DNA of 64,000 bases, taken from contig JAEZWW010000026.1 of NCBI GenBank assembly GCA_023442945.1, positions 1-64,000 of the forward strand, given 5' to 3'. Positions within the stretch are counted from its first letter, which is position 1. Each line of letters starts with the position of its first letter. The notes beneath the pieces are model-generated. The model had not been told where the DNA came from. It ran no database searches and was given only the letters and a program-made list of their open reading frames with translations. Position numbers and translations under genes: made by a program. Origin of the DNA: Pseudomonadota bacterium. Its GTDB lineage: Bacteria > Pseudomonadota > Gammaproteobacteria > Burkholderiales > Burkholderiaceae_C. Below, one piece after another: positions 8,575 to 16,970 of the stretch.

Positions 8575-10647
8575 ATGGCGGACGGCGCAGTCGCTGCCGG
8601 CTGGCCTGCCTTGGGCCGTGCCCGCTTGCGCCTGGCCTTGCGCTGGCTGCGCAGCGTCTGGCGGCGCTGGATGCTGTGGGGGCTGCTGACGCTGCTGGTG
8701 CTGGCGGTGTTGGTCACGCTGGTCTGGCTGGCGCGCGGCTACGAGATCGACCAGGTGCAGCGCGCCATCGAGCGCGACAACGCCGACGCGGTGCAGGTGC
8801 TGCGCAGCGGCCTGGCGCGCAACCTGCAGGACCTGCACGGCTTGGGCGCCATCCACGGCACGCACGACCAGTGGGCGCCGGCCGCGCTGAAACTGCTGGA
8901 GGCGCACCGCGAGTGGCTGCGGCTGGAGTGGCGCAGCACGCCGCGCAACGTGATGGCGGCGGTCGACAGCCCATACTACCCGCCGCTGAGCGAGGTGGAC
9001 GAGCGCCTGAAGAGCGAGGGGGACAACGCGGCCCAGGCCTGCGCTTCGGCGCGCCAGTTTGGCGGCCCGGCCTACGCGCCCAGCCACTTCGTCACGCGCG
9101 CCAACGGCGTGGGCGAGGAGGTGATGGAGGTCTGCCTGCCCTTGATGCAGGGGGCGCGCAACCTGGGCTACCTGGTGGCCACCTATTCGCTGGGCGGCAT
9201 GCTGTCGCAGCTGCTGGGGCCGCCGTTCACGCAACGCCAGATGGTCACCTTCACCGAGCTGGACGGCACGCGCCTGGCGGTCACCGGCGCGATGCGGCGC
9301 AGCGCACGCCTGTTCTCGGCCCAGCAAATCATCGACCTGCCCGGCAACACCCTGGTGTTGCGCATCGAAGGCGGGCGCCCGGCGCCCGACGTGTTCCCCA
9401 ACGTGATGACCGCGCTGGTCACGCTGCTGTCGATCGCGCTGGTCAGCGTGCTGGTGCTGCTGGTGCGCGACTTTCGCCGTCGCCAGCTGGCTGAGGCCGG
9501 GCTGGCGCAGGCGCTGGCCTTTCGCAAGGCGATGGAGGATTCGCTGGTCACCGGCCTGCGCGCGCGCGATCTGGACGGCACCATCACCTACGTCAACCCG
9601 GCGTTCTGCGACATGGTCGGCTACAGCGCGCAGGAGCTGATCGGCCTGCCCGCGCCCGCACCGTACTGGCCGCCCGAGAACGCGGACGAATTCCGTGCGC
9701 GCCAGGCGGTGCGGCGCTCCGGCCAGTTGCCGCCGCGCGACGGCACGGAATCGGTCTTCATGCGCAAGGACGGCACGCGCTTTCCCGTGTTGATCATCGA
9801 GGCGCCGCTCATCAACGCCCAGGGCCGGCGCACCGGCTGGATGGGCGCGGTGCTCGACCTCACGGCCCAGCGCCGCGCCGAAGAGCTGTCGCGCGCCAGT
9901 CAGGAGCGCCTGCAGGCCAGCGCCCGCCTGGCCACGGTGGGCGAAATGGCGTCGCTGATGAGCCACGAGCTGAACCAGCCGCTGGCCGCCATCTCCAGCT
10001 ACGCCACCGGCTCGCTCAACCTGCTGGGCGCCGAGGCGCCCGCCAGCGCCACCACGTTGGGCGACGTGCGCGTGGCGCTGGCGCGCATTGCCGAGCAGGC
10101 CGGCCGCGCCGGCAAGGTCATCAACAGCGTGCACGACCTGGTGCGGCGGCGCGCCACCACTCGCCAGCCGGTGGCGCCGCGCGCGCTGTTCGACGCCATC
10201 TTCCCGTTGGTCCAGCTGCAGGCGCGCAAGCTGCGGGTCACGGTGGAGCTGACGGTGGCGCCCGACCTGCCCGATGTCTGGTGCGAGCCGACGATGATCG
10301 AGCAGGCGCTGATCAACCTGGCGCGCAACGCCATGCAGGCCATGGCCGACGTGCGCGGCCTGCGCGTGCTGTCACTGGCCGCGCATCTGGCGGCGCCGGT
10401 GCCGGGGCAGACACGCAGCGCGGTTGAATTCAGCGTCGCCGACACCGGCGACGGCATCAGCGAAGACGTGGCGCGGCAGCTGTTCACGCCGTTTTTCACC
10501 ACCAAGGCCGAAGGCATGGGCCTGGGTCTGTCGCTGTGCCGAACGGTGGTCGAACAGCACGGCGGCACCCTGACCCACGCGGCGCAATCGCCGCAGGGCA
10601 CCGTGTTCCGCTTCAGCCTGGCGGTGGCCCGGGCCGCGCAAGCGTGA
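8575..10647 (+). CDS. PAS-domain membrane sensor histidine kinase
   Basis: 690 residues. TM1 is at about 32-54 (WGLLTLLVLAVLVTLVWLA), followed by a periplasmic sensor region of about 220 residues and TM2 at about 281-302. Next come a PAS domain (ITYVNPAFCDMVGYSAQEL) and HisKA with phospho-acceptor His464 in MSHELNQPLAAISSYATG. The HATPase_c domain has N box NLARNAMQAM, DTGDGIS and GMGLGLSLCRTVVEQHGG. The ELNQPLAAI His box is that of DctB/FixL-type kinases. No response regulator lies nearby, so the partner must be elsewhere. It is transcribed with the amidase gene upstream. Confidence 0.9.
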   Translation: MADGAVAAGWPALGRARLRLALRWLRSVWRRWMLWGLLTLLVLAVLVTLVWLARGYEIDQVQRAIERDNADAVQVLRSGLARNLQDLHGLGAIHGTHDQWAPAALKLLEAHREWLRLEWRSTPRNVMAAVDSPYYPPLSEVDERLKSEGDNAAQACASARQFGGPAYAPSHFVTRANGVGEEVMEVCLPLMQGARNLGYLVATYSLGGMLSQLLGPPFTQRQMVTFTELDGTRLAVTGAMRRSARLFSAQQIIDLPGNTLVLRIEGGRPAPDVFPNVMTALVTLLSIALVSVLVLLVRDFRRRQLAEAGLAQALAFRKAMEDSLVTGLRARDLDGTITYVNPAFCDMVGYSAQELIGLPAPAPYWPPENADEFRARQAVRRSGQLPPRDGTESVFMRKDGTRFPVLIIEAPLINAQGRRTGWMGAVLDLTAQRRAEELSRASQERLQASARLATVGEMASLMSHELNQPLAAISSYATGSLNLLGAEAPASATTLGDVRVALARIAEQAGRAGKVINSVHDLVRRRATTRQPVAPRALFDAIFPLVQLQARKLRVTVELTVAPDLPDVWCEPTMIEQALINLARNAMQAMADVRGLRVLSLAAHLAAPVPGQTRSAVEFSVADTGDGISEDVARQLFTPFFTTKAEGMGLGLSLCRTVVEQHGGTLTHAAQSPQGTVFRFSLAVARAAQA

Positions 10648-10651
10648 GTCA

Positions 10652-10703
10652 AATACTATAAAAAAAGAAGCTGCTTGCGCAGATGGTTGTAGGGCTGGCG
10701 GCC
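10652..10703 (+). repeat. Interspersed repeat, copy 2
   Basis: Contains AAGCTGCTTGCGCAGATGG then TTGTAGGGCTGGCGGCC, nearly identical over the core to copy 1. It lies directly after the kinase stop codon, in the gap between two convergent genes. Confidence 0.8.
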
Positions 10704-10776
10704 GAAAACTCATCCAAATCGGTATCTTGACCGGTGCGGCAGCGCGCTGGGCACTCGGCGGGCAGATCCCGCGCGC

Positions 10777-11979
10777 TCAGGCCATGAGCCGCGCCTGCAG
10801 GCCTTGCGCGTTCAGCCGCGCCAGCAACTCTTGCACGTGCTCGGCGTCGCGCGTTTGCAGCACCAGCTCCACCTCGACGTGCTGGGCGGCCAGCAGGGTG
10901 AAGGCGCGCTGGTGGTGGATCTCCTGCACGTTGGCGCCGCCCTCGGCCACCAGCGCCGTGATGCGCGCCAGCGAGCCCGGCACGTCGCGCGAACTGACCA
11001 CCACGCGCGCCAGCCGCCCGCTGCGCACCATGCCGCGCCCGATGATGGCGGCCAGCAGCATCGGGTCGATGTTGCCGCCCGACAGCACCAGGCCGACGCG
11101 CTGGCCGGCAAAGCCTTCGGGGTGGCGCAGCAAGGCCGCCAGCGCCGTCGCGCCCGCGCCTTCGGCCAGCGTTTTTTCAATCTCCAGCAACATGACGATG
11201 GCGTGTTCCACGTCGCCTTCGTCCACCAGCAGCAGCTCGTCCACGCGCTCACGGATCACCGGCAGGCACAGCGCGCCCGGCGCGCTGACGGCGATGCCTT
11301 CGGCAATCGTGCTGTCGCCGCGCGGGTGCTGGCTGCCGGTGACGGCGTTCACGGCGCCCGGAAAGCGCAGCGTCTGCACGCCGACCACGCGGATGCCGGG
11401 CTTGAGCGCCTTGGCCGCCGTGGCCACGCCGCTGATCAGCCCGCCGCCGCCGATCGGCACCACCAGCGCGTCCAGCGCTGGCTGCTGCGCCAGCATCTCC
11501 AGCGCCAGCGTGCCCTGGCCGGCCATCACGGCCTCGTCATCGAAGGGGTGGACAAAACTCAGGCCCTGCGCCGCCGCCAACTCGCGCGCGTGGGTGCTGG
11601 CCGCATCCAGCGTGTCGCCGTGCAGCACCACCTCGGCGCCAAAGCCGCGCGTGCGCGCCACCTTCACGCCCGGCGTGAAGCGCGGCATGACGATCACCGC
11701 ACGGATGCCCAGGCGCTGCGCGTGAAACGCCACGCCCTGCGCGTGGTTGCCGGCGCTCATGGCAATCACGCCACGGGCGCGTTCTTCCGGCGTCAGTTGC
11801 GCCAGCTTGTTCAGTGCCCCGCGCTCTTTGAATGAGGCGGTGAACTGCAGGTTCTCGAACTTCAGGAAGACCTGCGCACCGGTCATCTGCGACAGCGTGC
11901 GCGATTCGACGCAGGGCGTGTTCAGCACCTGGCCTTGCAGGCGTTCGGCGGCGCTTTCGATGTCGGCGAGTTGGAGCAT
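10777..11979 (-). CDS. ilvA: Threonine ammonia-lyase (threonine dehydratase) with C-terminal ACT domain
   Basis: 400 residues. Fold-type II PLP enzyme with the lysine motif ASFKERGA (Lys51), the cofactor-phosphate loop PIGGGGLISG and the substrate loop SAGNHAQGV. Residues about 325-400 form a single ACT domain (VVSSRDVPGSLARITALV). This 400-residue, single-ACT form (TIGR01127 type) deaminates threonine to 2-oxobutanoate. It is shorter than the biosynthetic E. coli IlvA with its two ACT-like domains, so the symbol is used loosely; tdcB-like is an equally fair description. No ilv neighbours are present. Confidence 0.88.
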   Translation of the reverse strand: MLQLADIESAAERLQGQVLNTPCVESRTLSQMTGAQVFLKFENLQFTASFKERGALNKLAQLTPEERARGVIAMSAGNHAQGVAFHAQRLGIRAVIVMPRFTPGVKVARTRGFGAEVVLHGDTLDAASTHARELAAAQGLSFVHPFDDEAVMAGQGTLALEMLAQQPALDALVVPIGGGGLISGVATAAKALKPGIRVVGVQTLRFPGAVNAVTGSQHPRGDSTIAEGIAVSAPGALCLPVIRERVDELLLVDEGDVEHAIVMLLEIEKTLAEGAGATALAALLRHPEGFAGQRVGLVLSGGNIDPMLLAAIIGRGMVRSGRLARVVVSSRDVPGSLARITALVAEGGANVQEIHHQRAFTLLAAQHVEVELVLQTRDAEHVQELLARLNAQGLQARLMA

Positions 11980-12017
11980 CCCCCGATTGTGCGGCCGCTT
12001 GTGTGACAGCCGCTGGC

Positions 12018-12467
12018 TTATTGCGCCGACGCGGGCAGTCCGAACAGGCGGTCAAAACACCAGGTGAAGACGAAGGTGTAGACCAGAAAGAACACCAAGA
12101 GCCCCACGTCCATCACCAGGGCTTGCCACAGGCTGATGTCCAGCCACCACGCAAAAAACGGCACCAGCCAGAACAGCAGGCCGCCCTCGAACCCGATGGC
12201 GTGCGCCACGCGCCGGGCCGCGCTGCGCCCGCGCACGGCCTGGCGGCGTTCCCAGCGCTCGAACAAGGCGTTGAAGACCAGGTTCCAGGCCACGGCGATG
12301 ACCGAGCTGCCCACGGCCAAGCCGCCGGCGCTGAACGGGTTTTCGTCGGTGAAGACCAGCAGCGCCAGCGTGACGACGGCGATGGCAATGCCTTCGTACA
12401 GGGCGACGTAGAGGACGCGGCGGCGAGGCCCCTGGAGCGAGAAAAAAAGCGGTGCACGGGGCGACAT
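12018..12467 (-). CDS. PACE-family (AceI-type) efflux transporter
   Basis: 149 residues, four predicted membrane helices arranged as two bacterial-transmembrane-pair repeats. Family signatures include RRVLYVALYEGIAIAV in helix 1, WNLVFNALFERWERR after helix 2, HAIGFEGGLLFWLVPFFAWW in the second repeat and the final FFLVYTFVFTWCFDRLFG. By family, PACE proteins export chlorhexidine and short-chain diamines using the proton gradient. The start (MSPRAPL, 12467) was chosen because the longer open frame upstream lacks protein character. It is divergent from the large NRPS gene, with about 200 bp between starts. Confidence 0.85.
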   Translation of the reverse strand: MSPRAPLFFSLQGPRRRVLYVALYEGIAIAVVTLALLVFTDENPFSAGGLAVGSSVIAVAWNLVFNALFERWERRQAVRGRSAARRVAHAIGFEGGLLFWLVPFFAWWLDISLWQALVMDVGLLVFFLVYTFVFTWCFDRLFGLPASAQ

Positions 12468-12669
12468 GCCCGGCACTGTACCGAATGGCGCGGTGGCCGC
12501 TGCGCTGCGGGGCGTTACCGAGGGGCGGCGCTTAAAAAGTCCGCGGCCGGCCGGCTTTTTGGTCGCAACCTGCGGTCGGGGGCGGCGACAATGCCAGCGC
12601 TGCTGTCCACCGCCGACCCCCGGGGCGGCGTTGTGGTGCAGTCCCCGCCTTGCTGCCCGCTCTCCACCC

Positions 12670-15600
12670 ATGCCCTTACCGCCCATCCTGCACGGCCCCG
12701 ACCGGCCCGATTTGCTGCGCCCGGAAATCCTGGCCGACGTCTTTGAGGCCACGGCTGCGCGCATCCCCGACAAAACCGCCTTGATGGCGGGCGAGCGCAG
12801 CCTCAGCTACGCCGAGCTGGACGCCGCCGCCAACCTGGTCGCTCACCGTTTGATCGGCGCCGGCGTGCAGGCCGGCGACATGGTCGGGCTGTGGCTGCCG
12901 CGCGGCATCGAGCTGCTGGTGCTGCAGCTGGGCATCGCCAAGGTCGGCGCGGCCTGGCTGCCGTTCGACAGCGAGGTGCCGACCGAGCGCATCGCCATCT
13001 GCCTGGAAGACGCCAGCGCCAAGGCGCTATTGATAGATGAGCTGGCCGCGCAGGCGGTTCTAGGGCAAGCGGGCATTTCGGCGCAAATTTTCACGGCGCA
13101 GCAGCTGCTGTCGCCCCTGCCCGACGGCGAAGTGCTGCGCCGGCGCGAAAACGCTTCGCCCGACCACACGGCCTACGTCATCTACACCAGCGGCTCCACC
13201 GGCAAGCCCAAGGGCATCGCCATCACGCAGCGCAGCATCTGCCACTTCCTGCGCAGCGAAAACGCGCGCCTGGGCGTGCGCGAAGACGACAAGGTCTACC
13301 AGGGCTTCTCGGTCGCCTTCGACATGAGCTTCGAGGAGATCTGGATCAGCTACCTGGTGGGCGCCACGCTGTGGATCGCGCCCAAGGAAATCTCGGGCGA
13401 CCCCGAGGCCCTGCCGCGCGCGCTGATTGAAAACGACATCACCGTGCTGCACGCCGTGCCCACGCTGCTGGCGCTGTTCGCGCAGGATGTGCCGGGCCTG
13501 CGCATCATCAACCTGGGCGGCGAGATGTGTCCGCAGGCGCTGGTCGAGCGCTGGGCGCCCGGCCGCCTGATGTTCAACACCTACGGCCCGACCGAGGCCA
13601 CGGTGTCGGCCAGCCTGGCCCAGTTACAGGCCGGCGAGCCGGTCACCATTGGCGAGGCGCTGCCCAACTACGGCCTGCTGGTGATCGAGGTGATCGACCC
13701 CGACAGCATCGTCGATGGCGTGGTCCCGCCGCTCAAAATCTTGCCGTTTGGCGAAACCGGCGAGCTGTGCATCACCGGCCCCGGCGTGGCCGCTGGCTAC
13801 CTGGGCCGGCCCGAGCTGACAGCGGAAAAGTTCCTGCCCAACCCCTGGGCGCGCAACGCACAGGAAGCGCGTCTGTACCGCACGGGCGACCTGGCGCGTG
13901 TTGAAAACAAAACCGACGGCACGCCGCAGATGCAGTGCCTGGGCCGCGCCGACGACCAGGTGAAGATCCGCGGCTTTCGCGTGGAGCTGGGCGAGATCGA
14001 GGCCGTGCTGGCCGAGCAAGCCGGCGTGGGCACCACGGCCGTCATCCTGCGCAAGGACGAGGCCGGTATGGAGCAGCTCGTCGCCTTCTACGTACCAACC
14101 GGCGACACACCGACGGCCGTGCGTGCGCTGCGCGATGGCTTGTCCGAGCGCCTGCCGCCCTACATGGTGCCGGCGCGCTTTGAGGCACTGCCCGCCATGC
14201 CGCGCCTGTCGTCCGGCAAGATCGACCGCAAGGTACTCAAGGCGCAGGCGCTGACCGAAGCGGCACCGACCGAGGGCGGTGACGAGCCGCAAACGCCGGC
14301 CGAGGAAGTGCTGTTTGCCGCGCTGGCGCAGCTGTTTCCCGGTCAGCCGATCCGGCGCGAGCTGGACTTTTTCAGCGACCTGGGCGGGCACTCGCTGTTT
14401 GCGGCGCGCATCATCTCGGCACTGCGGCAGGACCCGCGCTTCGCGCAGGCCACGGTGGCCGACATCTACCAAAACCGCCGCATCGGCCCCATCGCAGAAA
14501 GCCTGCAGGCCGGCATGGTCGACGTGGGTGCCGCGCAGGCCGATAGGCCGTTTGTGCTGCACTCCGCTTGGCGCCGCTGGCGCTGCGGCATCGCGCAGGG
14601 CGTGGCCATTCCGTTTTTGGTGCTGCTGAAGATGGCGCAGTGGCTGGCGCCCTTCTTCGCCTACCACTTCTACACCGGCGACGCGGGCGATTCGGTCTGG
14701 CGCGCCATCGGCATGTCGGTGTTGGCCTTCGTCGTCACCACGCTGCTGGAGTTCGTGGTGGCCTGGGCCGGCAAGTGGCTGATCGCTGGGCGTTTGAAGC
14801 CCGGCAGCTACCCGCTGTGGGGCGTCACGTACTACCGCTGGTGGCTGGCCGACCGGCTCACCGAGGCCGTGCCGACCTACATGATCAACGGCTCGCCGCT
14901 GTATTCGGCCTGGCTGCGGGCGCTGGGTGCGCGCATCGGGCCGGAGGTCAACCTGGGCTCGGTCACCGTGCGCGTGCCGGACCTGGTCGAGATCGGCGAA
15001 GGCAGCAGCATCGGCAACGTGGTGATGCTGGAAAACGCCCGCGTCGAGGGCGGCTTGCTGCACCTGGGCCGCATCGACATCGGCGCGCAGGCCAATGTCG
15101 GCTCCTACGTCACGATCGAGGGCAACACGCGTATCGGCGACTGGGGCCACCTGGAAGGCCAGGCGGCGCTGTGCGACGGCCAGCAGATGCCGGCGCGCAA
15201 GGTCTGGCACGGCTCGCCCGCGCGCGAACGCGGCGAGTTCGACCCCGCCAGCTTGCGACCGCGTGAAGTCGCCAGCGGCGCGCGGCTGGCGCTGGAAACG
15301 GTGGTCTTTTTGGTCGGCGCGTTGGCGATATCGGTGCTGTTCTTCATGCCGGTGTTCCCAACGTTCTTGCTGATCGACTTGCTCGACATCGACAGCATCT
15401 CCGTGCGGCCGCTGGTGGACGCCGGCAGCATCACCGACGTCCAGGCCTTCGCCCTGCGCCTGTTGAAGTTCTTCCTGCTGGCCTTGCCCGCCAGTCTGGT
15501 GTTCATCCTGGCGACCGTGCTGCTGTCGGCACTGATCCGCTGGGCCTTTCTGCCGCGCATGCGCGCGGGCACCTGGTCGCTGCACAGCAACCGCTACCTC

Positions 15601-16734
15601 GCCAAATGGCTGGTCAACCAGATCCAGGAATCCAGCCTGGCGGTGTTGCACGGCATCTACGCCACGGTGTATTCCGCCAGCTGGTACCGCCTGCTGGGCG
15701 CCAAGGTGGGCAAGGAGACCGAGCTGTCCACCGCCCTGGGCGTGGTGCCCGACATGCTGACGCTGGGCGACGAATGCTTCATCGCCGACGCGGTGATGCT
15801 GGGCGACGAACACATCGACGGCGGCTGGATGACGGTGCAACCCACCGTGGTGTCGCGCCGCAGCTTTGTCGGCAACGGCGCCTACGTGCCGGACGGCACG
15901 ACCATCCCCGAAAACGTGCTGATCGGCGTGATGAGCGCCGTGCCGCGCAACGCCACCATGCAGCCGGGCGACACCTGGTTGGGCGCGCCGCCGCTGCACC
16001 TGCCGGCGCGTGAAGTGGTGGCGGGCTTTCCTGAACACCTTACCTTCGCCCCCTCGCGCTGGCGCAAGCTGGGCCGCGCGCTGGTCGAGGCCTTCCGCAT
16101 CGCCGCGCCGCACGCGCTGGTGATCGCCGCTGGTTACGCCATCGTGCTGGACGCCATGCCGCTGGCCGAGGCAGGGCGTTGGCGCGACGTGGCGCTGGAC
16201 CTGGGCGTGGGCGGCGTGCTGTTCGGCTTTGCGACCTTTGTGTTTGTGGCGCTGTTCAAGTGGCTGACGGTGCGGCGCTACCAACGGCGCGCTGTGCCGA
16301 TGTGGACGCCGTTTGTCTGGTTGTCTGAAGCCACCACCAACATGTACGAAGGCATCACCGTGCCTTGGCTGCTGCGCTACCTGCGCGGCACGCCCTGGTT
16401 GTCGGACGCCTTCAACCTGCTGGGCGCGCACATCGGTCGCGGCGTGTACTTGGACACCACCGACATCACCGAATTCGACTGCGTGCACATCGGCGACCAC
16501 AGCGAGCTGAACGCCGGCGGCTGCCCGCAGACGCATTTGTTCGAAGACCGCGTGATGAAGATCGACCACGTGCACATCGGCAGCCGCGTGACCCTGGGGC
16601 CACGCTGCACCGTCCTGTACGGCGCCCAGGTGGGCGACGGGGCCCAACTGGGCCCGCTGACCCTGGTGATGAAGGGCGAGACCATTCCCCCCGCCACGCG
16701 CTGGCGCGGCCTGCCCGCAGCGCCCTGGCGCTGA
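12670..16734 (+). CDS. Pls-like membrane NRPS: adenylation, carrier and C-terminal membrane/LbH domains (TIGR02353 type)
   Basis: 1,354 residues. The adenylation domain spans about 10-510: YTSGSTGKPKGI from residue 172, FNTYGPTEATV, YRTGDLAR, and LSSGKIDRK with the late lysine. The carrier domain has FSDLGGHSLFAAR with phosphopantetheine Ser575. There is no classical condensation or thioesterase domain. Residues about 620-1354 have membrane helices interleaved with three left-handed beta-helix (hexapeptide) domains, beginning near LGARIGPEVNLGSV, LLGAKVGKETELSTA and LLGAHIGRGVYLDTT. This is the layout of epsilon-poly-L-lysine synthetase (Pls), in which the three soluble repeats polymerise the tethered amino acid. 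ATG 12670 is chosen because homology starts there. A phospholipase and a PPTase follow downstream. The product is unknown. Confidence 0.9.
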   Translation: MPLPPILHGPDRPDLLRPEILADVFEATAARIPDKTALMAGERSLSYAELDAAANLVAHRLIGAGVQAGDMVGLWLPRGIELLVLQLGIAKVGAAWLPFDSEVPTERIAICLEDASAKALLIDELAAQAVLGQAGISAQIFTAQQLLSPLPDGEVLRRRENASPDHTAYVIYTSGSTGKPKGIAITQRSICHFLRSENARLGVREDDKVYQGFSVAFDMSFEEIWISYLVGATLWIAPKEISGDPEALPRALIENDITVLHAVPTLLALFAQDVPGLRIINLGGEMCPQALVERWAPGRLMFNTYGPTEATVSASLAQLQAGEPVTIGEALPNYGLLVIEVIDPDSIVDGVVPPLKILPFGETGELCITGPGVAAGYLGRPELTAEKFLPNPWARNAQEARLYRTGDLARVENKTDGTPQMQCLGRADDQVKIRGFRVELGEIEAVLAEQAGVGTTAVILRKDEAGMEQLVAFYVPTGDTPTAVRALRDGLSERLPPYMVPARFEALPAMPRLSSGKIDRKVLKAQALTEAAPTEGGDEPQTPAEEVLFAALAQLFPGQPIRRELDFFSDLGGHSLFAARIISALRQDPRFAQATVADIYQNRRIGPIAESLQAGMVDVGAAQADRPFVLHSAWRRWRCGIAQGVAIPFLVLLKMAQWLAPFFAYHFYTGDAGDSVWRAIGMSVLAFVVTTLLEFVVAWAGKWLIAGRLKPGSYPLWGVTYYRWWLADRLTEAVPTYMINGSPLYSAWLRALGARIGPEVNLGSVTVRVPDLVEIGEGSSIGNVVMLENARVEGGLLHLGRIDIGAQANVGSYVTIEGNTRIGDWGHLEGQAALCDGQQMPARKVWHGSPARERGEFDPASLRPREVASGARLALETVVFLVGALAISVLFFMPVFPTFLLIDLLDIDSISVRPLVDAGSITDVQAFALRLLKFFLLALPASLVFILATVLLSALIRWAFLPRMRAGTWSLHSNRYLAKWLVNQIQESSLAVLHGIYATVYSASWYRLLGAKVGKETELSTALGVVPDMLTLGDECFIADAVMLGDEHIDGGWMTVQPTVVSRRSFVGNGAYVPDGTTIPENVLIGVMSAVPRNATMQPGDTWLGAPPLHLPAREVVAGFPEHLTFAPSRWRKLGRALVEAFRIAAPHALVIAAGYAIVLDAMPLAEAGRWRDVALDLGVGGVLFGFATFVFVALFKWLTVRRYQRRAVPMWTPFVWLSEATTNMYEGITVPWLLRYLRGTPWLSDAFNLLGAHIGRGVYLDTTDITEFDCVHIGDHSELNAGGCPQTHLFEDRVMKIDHVHIGSRVTLGPRCTVLYGAQVGDGAQLGPLTLVMKGETIPPATRWRGLPAAPWR
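13025..13080 (+). repeat. Interspersed repeat copy lying in frame inside the NRPS adenylation domain
   Basis: GCTATTGATAGATGAGCTGG, CCGCGCAGGCGG and TTCTAGGGCAAGCGGG follow the repeat core closely. The local codons (CTA, TTG, ATA, CTA, GGG) are unlike the GC3-rich codons on both sides. It encodes about residues 119-137 of the synthetase, just before the A3 loop. Confidence 0.6.
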
Positions 16735-16970
16735 AAGCCGCGCAAGCCGTCACAACCTGACCGCGCCAGGTGTGGCGTGCATGCCGAAAACCCCGCCGTT
16801 TGGGTGGCGCAACGCAGGCGCCCGCCAGTACCATCCCAACGGTGCGCCGCCGACGCGCGACCTGCTGGCCCTGGCGTCCGCACCCGGTCAGCAGGCGCTG
16901 CTCCTCTGTTTTGGCGTCGCGCGCTGCCCGCGCTCGGCGCGGTGCCCTGCCGATCTGTTTCTGGATGACC

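Noticed and set aside
13624..16647. Minus-strand open frame of about 1,000 codons opposite the NRPS
   Set aside because: It is a GC-bias shadow; the sense frame has continuous NRPS, beta-helix and membrane motifs.
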